A stretch of 64,000 nucleotides of DNA from Opisthorchis felineus (taxonomy: Eukaryota > Platyhelminthes > Trematoda > Opisthorchiida > Opisthorchiidae): assembly GCA_004794785.1 (NCBI GenBank), contig SJOL01009621.1:397012-461011 (forward strand), given 5' to 3'. Made by a program: the position numbers and the translations under genes. Positions within the stretch are counted from its first letter, which is position 1; the number at the start of each line of letters is the position of its first letter. Of this stretch, positions 27,701 through 39,700 are shown one piece after another. The notes beneath the pieces are model-generated. The model had not been told where the DNA came from and made no database searches. It saw nothing but the letters and a program-made list of their open reading frames with translations.

Positions 27701-30700
27701 CAGCGCACGTTGGATGCGTCTGAGTCACCACGTCTGAACTGTTCGCACATGAGCGATGTGATTGGTTCGCCCGACGACTCGAATGACGACCGAGTAACTG
27801 CTCTGGTTGTGTCGATCGATTGACCGGCCTATCAGGACTTTCCAGTCAGGCAGCACCACGGCGGCTTGAAACCTGCTGGACAGCTTTTGATTAGTTGTCG
27901 GTGCTTGCGGGATGTGTAGAAGAAGAGAACTGTTCAAACGAGTGTTGTGAACGCGAATTCTACAAATCCCGCAACCACCTACAAATAATCCATACTATTG
28001 CGGGAGGTTCTATGCTCGACAAAATTCCGTGAGCACTACCAGTGATTAGGTTGTATATCCAACGTATTGCCTTCCCTGTTCCAGCTGACTGATCGTTTAG
28101 TGGAGTCCAACAATGGTTCAAACAATCACCCTGGACCGGGTCGGGTGCATAAACGCAGGGATCTCTTACAGAAGAGCTAGGTGAGTGGAAGTGACCGGAT
28201 ATTTCAGCAATCTTCAAAACTGGTTACAGTGTTGTGTACAGTAATGGCTAGGGATGAGGGTAAGAAGTCCCAACCAATGTGGTTAACCCATCTCAGGCTG
28301 CTTCCAATTCGACTACCTGGCAGAACTAAACAGGTGGTTGGCTTTAAAAAGCAACTGATTTGTATCTTGCCCAAACTTAGTGACCCCCGCTGTCACTCAC
28401 TTCATACGATTGACAGTAACTACAACTTGCAGGTCGGCTATCGATGCGCAGGATTCTGCTCTGGCAGGGGCTTACAGGGGCTATGCTTTCAATTTCCTAG
28501 AGCTGCACGCCTGCACAAACGCTGCATATATTGTTCTGCTAGTAATTATCCTCTATTTCCCTGCTGCTCGAACCGAGATTATTTCCGCTATTTTATGATA
28601 AATAATCAGTTAAGTGATTTTTGTCCGAGCAATGTTTGTATTATTACTCACTTCATAATAGTATGAGGAGATGTGGTCATATTCATATGGATTTCATCCT
28701 GTCATTTAAGCCAATCTATGCCGATTGGCCGAGAAGCACTGTACAGCTGTTTCACGCCCGTTGGGAATCATCAGCAGTGCGCATCTCACGAAACTCCAGG
28801 GAGTTTCGAACCCGGGACCGTCCGGCCACTCAACCGTTTGGCAAAGAGTAGCTGATCAGCAGTGGCATTAGCTCTCAGTAAGGCAGGACATAGCGTCACT
28901 CATCCTTCAACAACGAAAAACCACATCATGTCGTCATGTATTAACCGCCTGTTCGAGTGACGGATTTTTCATATTACTATGAAACAGCAAACGGCTCAGA
29001 GGAAGGATAATTTCACTGGATTGTGAAACTTTCGTCTGATAAGTAACCGCCGTTTCCGTCGTTCGGCTCCGCACGACCTCCTCCACAGGACTGTACTTCG
29101 GTGGGCCGCACAGACGATGCCAAGACTCTTCTAACCTTGCCGCAATTGCGGTAGACTGAGGATCCAAGCGAATCGAGTAGATCCGCATCCATAAAGTTCA
29201 TACAGGCAACTTAGTACTTCGTTTGTTATTCAGCTAATGGTTCCGCTTGCAGTCAGCAAAGCACCAATTGCGAGCCTTCGGTGCATTTTCCTACGGATGT
29301 TGCCACTTTCTAAATCAATGGTGGTCGCAACCCCTGGAACCATGGTTATCGGAACTAGCAAATAATTCAGCAGACTCAAAGCCTAAATGCTCAAAGCTGA
29401 CCGTGTAGTGAGAGTTCCTCGATATAACTGTGATAAGACGCAGTTTCTCTCAATTTTATCATATGATATGAAATGGGCCATTGTGCCTTGTTGTGATCGA
29501 TTGCCTTCTCATGTTTTTTGAGCAATATGAGTGGATTAGTGCCCCACAATAAGACAAGAGTTAGATAAGCAGCTCAAAAGAAGGATAACTCCACTGGATG
29601 TGTGAAACTTCCTTCCAAGACGTCGTCATTCGAGGAGCCAGACAAAACGTGACCACGTGATATGGTTTCCGTGAATGAAGAAAGAGTGGCGCCATATCGT
29701 GTCTAAATGAGAGTTAATCACAACGCTGATCAGCCACTCGTGGCCAAATGGTTGTGTTCAACCACTGGTCAGAATGTTGTAGGTTCTAAAGTCCCTGGAG
29801 TTTCGTGAGATGCCTACTGCTGATGATTTGCAACAAGGATGAAACAGCTGTACAGTGCTTCTCTATGTGGAAGTATCACAATAAAATTCCTCAAAGCTTG
29901 CTCGATAAGATAAGCTATTAGAAGTAACATGGGTGTATCTGAACAGAACGTAGTCGGACAAACCTGTAGAATAAGTTCTTTTTATGATCAGGTTGATGGA
30001 GAATGGTTGAAATCGGTGTCCTATTGCTTCAGATCTTATCTGAACTTACTGGGTTGTACGATGGTCCTTAACAGCCCCAGCCCCCTCCCCATTGGTGAGG
30101 ACTCATCAGAAAAATACAAGGATATGGCTACGTATACTATACACCCTCAACTCCCCGGACTCATAAGTACCCAGATAAAACAGTCATGAAACGGAAAGCA
30201 GTAGAGTATTGTCAATATCACAGGAGCTGTGGCAGTAACGAAGCTCTATTATGTAGATGGTAAATTGAGAGAGTACTGCTTCCCATACTCTGTCTCCTTT
30301 GTTCCCAGCAGAGAAGTATGGAATACTATCTCACCTATCTTCATATTTCAAAGCCATGGCATACCTATGTCGTGCGTGTTCAATCGTATGGACGTAGTTC
30401 TCGATGATGAATTTAGCTTTGTAAATATCCACCATCCGTCCGAAAAACCAGCAAGTTCGAACCCCGTTTGCAGAACTATCCGGTCGAATCTTCTTGAAGC
30501 AGTTTTGGGAGTATTTAGTACATATAATAATTAATATATATGGCTTAACTATATTCCCTACACATAGAATAAATATCATTTTATAACCTTCGCACCACCC
30601 ACCTGCAATAGAATTTAGAGCCAGTGAAAAAGGAAAGTTACTTCAGGCGCAAACACTGACCGGTTTGCTGATACCCTGCGAACGTAAACCAGTCAGCATC

Positions 30701-33700
30701 CACGTGTTGGTAGTAAAATCGATGAAGCCAATAGCTGATAATGAACCAACAATGTGCGAGTTCTTTCCTCTACTGCTGGCCATAATGGCAAGCGAAAGCA
30801 GATTCAAGTCGGTTTCATCGATCCAAACGATTGGTCTATCCTCGGGCCCCAACTACGTAACTCTCAAAAAGTACTTCTTTCTCAGTCGCTTATTGTCCAG
30901 TGGGCTCATGTTCTCATGTATAGGATGTAACTTCCTCAACATGGTCAGGTATTCATCGGCCTACCTGACAAGTGTTGCCAAACTCGTGTCCTTGTCAAAT
31001 ATGGCAGCCAATCGCAGGAACAAAGTGGACAACTTCACCCTCGAATCTCTTTCGATCTTGTGTTTCTGTGTCATTCAGCGAACAACCGATTACCAAACCT
31101 TTCCGAAAAGTTTTGAACCCTGTTTCGTCCTCAACTCTAACTCAACAACCGAGCGAACCACAAATGAAAATCGATAGGGTTTCCTGTATTGTCTGTTGCT
31201 AGCTTTTTGAAGGACACATGTAGCCCCAGGTCAACTTGATGGACCTGTTTGACGAGAAGCTTATTGGCTAGTCTGACTTTTTCGACAGGAGCCTGATGAC
31301 CGCGAGATGGCACAGTTCTGGGACGAGAGGGAAACGGTGACTCACACTGCCTTCGAGCCCAGTCGTCCCCACCGCCACACAAAACGTGAAGCTAGGCTTG
31401 CCCCCAAGTCACATGAAGCACGGGTGAAGTCTCACACTCAAACACCCAGGCCATGGCACCGATCAGCTCATGCCTGCCAAAGCCTGGCGCGTATGGACCT
31501 AGCCCAGTGTTCACTGGCCTGGTCGTGGCGTGAAATGGATGAGTATACGTTTGGTTCATGTTCTGGGCCCGATGTGGGCTGGTGTTGGATACAGACACAC
31601 ATGGAAATCTTGATAATGCCGATTCCCTCTCATAATCTTGCCTTTTGTTTTTGTAAGTCTTCTAACTCGGTAAGAACTAATCACTAGCTTGTCACACTCT
31701 CGTCGAAAAATCCGAGTCTGCAGTGGCGTGGGCTCGTTTCGTAGGAGCGACGCCGAGGTAACCGAACAAACCATGTCAAGGAAGGTGTTGTCGCCTCGGA
31801 GGACAACTGAAATCCTGCCTAAGTAGGATCAAGAGCGAAATGGAGAGGCTCGGTCTTCATGTGATCCACCGAGTCCGTCACTGGAGCCGACGCTAAACTG
31901 GATGATCGCGTGTATCAGAGACATTTATGGAGCCGACTAATCCTTGCTCGGTAGACAGTTGCCCGAGGATAAGTATGTGAACAAGATAGCCAGCCTTCCA
32001 AGTTAGCCAACCATTGTTATAACAATCTGAAAGTCTCTCTCTTAAACTTGCTACATTTTGTATGACGTTATCAAATATGGTGTAAAGACGCCTTGCAAGG
32101 GGCGAGATAGCACAGTTGTTAGGGCGCGAATTTACTGACCGGAAGGTCCGTGGTTCAAACCCGACCTCTGCATCTCAACTTCTCCTGTCCAGGCTTGGGC
32201 AACCTGGCAGTATCCCAGCCCTCGTGCCTCCTTCAGGTAGCATGGCAGCTAGGCACCGAAAGGATGCTACAGCTGAACGATTTCGATTTCGTCTTGTAAG
32301 TAAGGCTGATTACAATTAGTCCAACTGCCAACTACCAAGCTCGACGAACAAATCACCAACCAGTCAGCGCACCTGAGCTATCTATATTCCATAACATCGC
32401 CAAAAGTTGGTCGTATTAGTGCTTTTTCACGTACAAACGGTTCGGAATGAAGTCACAGCATTTCCGACCCCAGTTATATGGCTTGAAAAGTATCGGTACT
32501 GAAACAGCCTGCAGGGACAGAACACGCTGACGGAAAGCCCATTTAGGTGGCGCGACGTGAAACGCCGTAGTAACTCAGTCTAGACGGATCATCTGAAGCA
32601 TATGAAGGACAAAATGTGGTCTTCCCGAAATACCGTAATTTTACAGTGGCTTGACAAGATTGTAGCAGCTCCGTAGTGAAGAGGGGTATCTGGTCATGCA
32701 CCTTTCCAAAACGTCGCACGAACTGTTACTGAGTGTCCTGGGTGAATTTTTGGGCATAAAACTCATTTGGTCCTGATAAGGGCGCATTCGAAAATAAAAC
32801 GGGAACGAGAATACTCTTCAGCTTAGTGGGCACTCAGTACGTTCCCCCTCTTTGGTGAAACGCGTTGCATCACAGTCGGAAAAAACGAATGTTTTGTTGA
32901 ACTATCATGCTTCCAATTTTTCGTGAAACTTTTCACGATCAGATGTTGGAACATAAGTGCTATCGATGGTTTGCTTGCTTTAGCCCGTGCATCGAATTGT
33001 TTAGGAACTTGGCTACTGCGAAGGATTGGATGATTACCGAGTCATGAGCTTGGGCGACAGAAGAGAATCTCGAAGAGTCGCTTTTCCGGTGGGGTATTGT
33101 ATCGAACTGCACCACCGATTAAGGTCACTAGTCCTATGATTTTTTTTTCCTGATTTCAGGTTTTGGTGAAAATTATGACAAGAAAACTGGGGACATGGAA
33201 TAATGCTGATCCCAAAGAATCGTTATGAGCGATGATGAACAAAAGACTCGAGGGTCAGCTGAATACAGCTTCTTGTCCTGGCCTTTAGTACAAAAGGCCG
33301 CACCACAAAAGGCAGACTGATGAAATAATCAATAATCATTCAGCACTAACGCCCATTCGGTGCCTAGCTGTGATGCTGCCCGAAGGAAATACGAGGGCAG
33401 AGATACTGCCACGTCACCGAAACCTAGACAGGAACAGTCGAGATGCCGGGGTTGGTTTCGAACCACGGAACCTCAGGTCAGTAAGTTCGCGCCTTAACCA
33501 CTGAGCTATCTCGAGCTCAAAAGACAGACTGAGGCAGCTTTCCTCCCCACAAGCGCGTAAACGATTCGAGCAAACGGGAACTGGTTTGCACAGTGAATTA
33601 TTATCATTTCGTTTTGGGACATTGGCCAACGGCAGGTAGATTACGAATCTACCCCGGAATGTGATAAACTGGAGTTTAGAAGAAACTGCGTTTTTCGTCT

Positions 33701-36700
33701 ATATCAAACAACCTCTTCCTTTAGTGGCATCTGCATCGGTGGTTGCAACCTGACTCGCCCAAACTATGCACCAAAATTTTCCTCGTAAAATACTGGTTTT
33801 AAAAAAAAGCTCTGTGGCGGAGATGGACGAAGCAAAAACGATGACAATGCCACCCAATGAACTATGAATCGAGTGAATCGGTCAATGATAAGCCTACAAG
33901 GAATGTGAAATGAGATGTAAGGATGGCTATACTAGAGTATTGAGGCACTTCGATTTCGAAAACTCGCATCATTTCTAACCGGATCCTGAGACATCCATAA
34001 TTATCCTGTGATGCAGTATGCCTCCTAATCATAAACGAGAGAGTCAGTTGGGTTCCAGGTGATTCTCCCGTCAAAACCAAATTGGTGTGCAATGAGTGTA
34101 TTTCGCTAACAATGAGTTTATTATCCGTTCTCTAAATCGCCTTTAAACTAGACAAAAATGGGGCGCCTTAAAAACTTTGAAAAGGAGTTCATTTCATACT
34201 GCCAGGTCTTTTTAATCGGGAATTACGTTCAGCTAGATGAAAGTGAAGTTGAGGTTCGAGGGGGGGGGTGATGCATTGTCCTAATGGGAGACAATGATGT
34301 TTACGAATTCGCTGATTGCTCAACTTCAGTAAATGAATTGCATTGTTTTTCCACTTTAACCGGCCGCTTGCTAGATGTTAGTTCCAAGTGTCGTCCGTTA
34401 TCTGTTGACGAAAACAATTGTGCGTCAAGTCGTAGCTTCAACAGAGAATGAAGAACTACGACTTACTTGTGTTGATAAGATATTGATTCGTCACAGCCGG
34501 GTGGTCGATATCGTGAATGATGCAGGCGAACAAAGTGGAGAATACTTCCAGATCGGAGAACATGGACTGAAAAGCAAGTAAAATGGGAAGATGCATATTT
34601 GCGCTTGGTACTCCTTGTCACGTAGTGTGGTAGGTAAGAACAAAAACAACTAATTAATGTGTTTCTTCCGGCTAATCTAACCACCGGTGAATAATACTCA
34701 GGTTGTTTCCTGCCCGAATAATCACTGGCCCTGTTTCGTTTTACTTGCATTCCGTGATATATTGAGATCGTGACTGTTAATACACAAAGTGGTGGAGACG
34801 TGAAATATGATACCTCCGAAGAGGAGTTACAGTTCTAAAGCGTAAAAAACGGCCACAATCCCGTGTACAGTCCCTCCGAAGGCAGATCAACTCCAAGAAG
34901 GTCCACTTTTCTACCCCAGTAGTGGTCTGTCTCAGGAATCATTGTGAAAGCAGTCACAGAGACGGTTGGGTTTGCTGAATTAGCACTAGGTCATGAATAC
35001 TAGAATGGCCGTCACTCAGAAGTCCTAATTATGGAAGTGGGAAATCTACTCCGACATTGGGGAGAAAGGTACTGAACACAATTAGAAAATGTAGAGCCCC
35101 AATAACCAAATGTGTAGGTTTTCCCACAACTCGGGATAGCGTTCACACGATACCGAAATTTTGGTATGACCTTCTGAATATGGGTCTTGGCTCAGTGCTA
35201 CCCCGAATGTGTTTTGAACGCACTGCGGAGCTAAACCGTTTTTCTGACTAGCTTCGATTGGGGGTAAACGAAACTTTAGTGAGGAGTCTCGGACCGGCAA
35301 CCTCCCGGCCAGTAGTTTGAACACATAACCACAAGCGGCTCATCACCAGTGTGATTAAATCGCATTTAAACAGAATATAGCTCCACTCGTTCTTTAATAA
35401 CGGGATCCACATCACATTGTCACGTGATAATTGATTCCTCGAGCAGTGGCTTTTTAAACAGAAGTTTCACGCATCAATTAAATTTTAGTCTTCCTTCGAC
35501 CCACTTGTAAACTGTCGGTGGAGACCAGATATGAGTAAATTGGATCATTAAATGTTATCCACAGATTCATGGGGGGTTAAATCATAAGCTGAAGGTGTAA
35601 TGTACGGTGAGTGATTATGAACAGCTGGATGATGTGCATATCACAAGCCAGACGGGAATACCACACACTGCTAGCTCCCCGACCACTTCGAACCTCTTTG
35701 TATTCGCACTCCAAGTAGGCGATTCTTTAGGAACGCTTACTGAGAAGAATTCCGAACACGCTGACGAAACAAACAGGTGTGAATGAACAGGATGAGCCAA
35801 GTTTGTGTTCGTCACCAGAGTAGCCTAGTGCACCCTGCAACTCCATCTCTGCCGCAGTGCCGTCCGTATCGACAATGAGGTTCACAAGAACGGGTGAGTG
35901 GACAGTAAATTTGAACAAAACGTCTAACGACTGTCCTAGAACTAGGGGTCATTTTCCAGGAGTCACTAGCTATTGTACTGTTGCGTAGTTCAACTTGTTT
36001 AATATCATCCAACTAAATACCAACACTAGACATTAAACACTACTCATAAGTTTGCTGGAAACTCTTTGACAGCCGAAAATCGGTTTCGCCCTCCTTGGGG
36101 CTCATCAGGTAGACGCAGTCCCCGAGTTCCCGTCAACCTCATGTTCCACCTGAACCCTAATTGGACTGATTTCGACAAATACACTCATTTGTAAATCAGT
36201 TTGGTTTTCACGGGAGACTCAACTGAATCTCTCGTTTATGATATTCTGATGAGCCCCAAGAAGGGCGAAACCGGTAGTGGGCTGCCGAAGAGTATTCAGC
36301 AACCTTCTGGGTAGTTTCCTTTATGAAAATATACTGCGATATCTCGAATATCGTAGCAACTGAAACATGAGGCGGCCTTTGGGCAGCACATTCAGTTGAA
36401 GAATATCATAAACGAGTAATTCAGTTGAGTCTCCCGTGAAGACCGAATTGATTTGCAAATGAGTGTATTTGTCGAAACAAGCTGCTTGTTTTTTCAACCA
36501 GGTTATTGGAAGAGTCAGTAGGATTTACAACCAGTACATCTTTAGCATAAGAGGAACCTAGCCAGATGTATATTTTGTCGAATTTGTCGTCCAACTGATA
36601 CAGCAGAATCACGGCTGTTCTGAAGTGGTTCTCCAAACCAACTCACTGAAAGACACCCACAACCACCAGAAGAAAATTCGGTTGTTTCAACAACTGAAAC

Positions 36701-39700
36701 AGAGAATATGCTCATTAACTTTCCGTTCAATGGTTGTTCCAAAACTGTGCTTTTGACACGATCCCCAGGAAAGGCGGTAAAGCAGCTGATTTAAATCACA
36801 GAGTTTCCAACCAATTAGAGGACAATGATCAGTTGCCATGGCAGGATGAATTACTGAATTCAACAAAAAAAATTGTCTGATTTTTTTGTGTGCCATATTT
36901 CAAATGTACTTTTCTGTGGATTGCCTATTTGCTAAACCAGAAAAACTGAAGGAAACTCTATTCACAGACGAAGGATTGCCAGTAGCTGAAACTTTCCAAC
37001 AATGTGAAAACTAAATTGATTAAAAATCTCGCCTGCGAAACACTGTTTCTTATCAATAGTTTATCAATTCAAGCCAGACTGCACATGTTGATGTTCGCAA
37101 CACTTCCGTGCAACTTCGCCTCCCAAACAAGAGATGTAAACATAAGATGACACAGAAAGAATCAAATTTGCTTAGTGTGTAATAACCTGGAACCCTGGCG
37201 TGCGCCATAATAAGCAAAACGTGTAGAAAAACCACAGAAAGCTTGTAAAACATATGGGAAGTAAGGGTTGTGCCGGAGGATTTAGGAAGCCATCATGTTC
37301 CAGTTCATGAGCCGAGTCGTGAAACATTAATACACAGAGGCAACAATGACAAGTTGTCTGGTGGCCTGTTTGATTAGATACAGACTGTCTAAAATCGATA
37401 TAACCGAAAACACGGAGCAAAGTTCTTTGTAACCATCTTGAGGCGATAGTTGCAGGCGAGCAAAATCACTAAATTCATTGAATGGAAATTTAAATGTGCA
37501 TCACATGTCTAAAGATTATGAAGTTACTTTTTTCCGACAGTTTCAGGTAAACTTTACCGGTTTATCTTTTAGGGTACTTCACTTAAGTGTCGAAAGGAAT
37601 AGTAATAGCCCAAAACGGAAATCGATCATTCGCGAATATGCAGCAGATTTTTCAGTCATTTTCCCAGGTAACCAACTCTTTTTTAGGTGTGGTTCTACCT
37701 CGGCATCTGTGTCGAATTCATGTAAAGTCATCCTGAATTTCTTGAAATTTTCACCTGGTACTTAAAACACGAAGCTTATGTCCGAAATAAATAAGATCCG
37801 ATATTGATGATTGGCATCGGAAGAACGTATTGCGGAGCGGAAGCCTCTCTGAACAAAGATCAAGAACACAAAATGTCTTTTCAACAGATGCTATTCATCT
37901 GTTTCATCATTTTTTTCTCGCAACCGAAATGCAACTTACGGACGTATTTTTTTTGGATCAGTAGTATCACGGACTCCAGAAGTTTTTTACTTCTGAATTA
38001 CGTTTGACTTGGTTTTATCTGTAGTATGGAACACCTGGTGTGGAGCACGAACATGTTTCCAGTTCGGTGTTCCGTCATGTAAGGCTTTAGGAGGCTCACA
38101 CAATTGTCTTGACCATTCGATCACTATCTGATGTAGCGCCAACTGATGCTCGTATCATTGAAGAAGGTAGTCCAAAAGCAGTCACAGTTATTCTACTTCC
38201 CACTTTCGGGGGGTTCGTTTTCTTAGTGTATCAGTCCATCTGGAGATTCCAGTGTGAAAACTACATTGCCCCACTGGCTAGTACGGTCCGCTTTGCCGTT
38301 TTTCATGAAGTTGATAATGGCTAAGTCAGATCACCCCCTTATATCATAGGTTGATAGAAGAGTGCATTAGTTTTGCACTGTCTGTGCTAACATCGATCCC
38401 CCGCTGGTCGTTATCTGATCTGCTGATGAAAGCGGTGGCAGTTTAACTTCGCTCTTTGAAACAGTCTTGAGACCGACTGGACAAGACCAGTTCATCTGTT
38501 CTGCTCTCCATGCTTACCCCAGTTCGCGAATTGGTGACCCAGGGGTTGTCCCATTCCGACCGCCTCAATTACACCTGCGTCTGCTTCGGCCTGAGTGAGT
38601 TAAAACTGCGTGTCACCAAGTGGTTGACACTGGACGTCTGATTCCCTGCAATCCAAACTGAAGGCCAATTAGTTGAGGAAAAGCCGAGACGGTCAGAAAT
38701 AGGTGAATCCCATGATTACATATGCGGCAAGCAAACCTGTGCAATGCAATATTAAGCGTTGTTAAATGTTGTTCGTTAAGAGGAACATTACCGCCTGTGT
38801 TGCTTTACGAAAGACTTTGAGATTAAGACTTCGAAAGCTGCGTATGGACGATACAAACGGCGCGGTGGACAACGTATGGCTCGGCGGGAGGGTGAGAGAA
38901 ATTACGAAAAGTATAGGTGTTATTGCTGTGGTCCACCCCTTCCCCGTGACCCCCCTGACCTTGGGTGGAGACATTGCAAGACATTGCGGCTGACTGATGC
39001 CAGCGGCTAACAGATTCTTCCCAACCTGTCTAATTGAGCACTTGCAGGTGTATACACTTCAGGATGCTTGCGATGGACCAACACCAGGTCCCTCCCTTTT
39101 CTCCTCTAAGTAAAATTAAGTGAACTCTGTGGTTGTACGACAGTGAAGCATCAGCGTCAACACTGACGTTGCTGTCTCTGACGATGAGGAAATGAACACG
39201 ACGGGAAACACTTGCTTAACTGAAAATCAATTATAAACTGATTTGGCTACAAACGGGGCTGAATAGGCCACTCTTGCTTGGGATAGCACCAACGGATGAG
39301 TGAGCTTGTTTGATATACCGTTTTCATGGGCCCAGTGACGCCGTACTTTTAGCATGGGTTTTATTTAAAAACAAACCATAGAGAAGTCAATGTTATTATT
39401 TTCCCACTGGAAGTCTGCGTATTTCGGGGTTGCGAGGGTAACCTTGAAATCGTCACGTGTTTTCGGTCATAACTTCAGAAGCCGTTAGAAAGCGTCATCT
39501 TTAATCAATATGGATGTAAGCGGAGTCACCGCGCTGGGTAGCAGGGGTCACATGTTCCAACAAGAATCTCCAATAACGTCCATCCGTTACTTGGGAAGAT
39601 GGACACTTTGGCTGGGCCGCCTCAACGAGAAGGCCAAAACACTGGAATTGTAACGCTGCAGGAAAGCTGTTTGTATAGCGACACAGACACCGAAATAATT

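Larger units (their letters stand above)
22778..34466 (-). other. PDE4 intron, 11.7 kb
   Basis: The largest intron, between exons b and c. It holds repeat R copy 1, a 12-bp inverted repeat, a Penelope-like fragment, a family B repeat, two or three family C repeats, a DDE transposase remnant, two family A SINEs in opposite orientation, and a family D fragment. Segments 25000-27500 and 29900-30630 show no feature that I can name. Confidence 0.55.
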
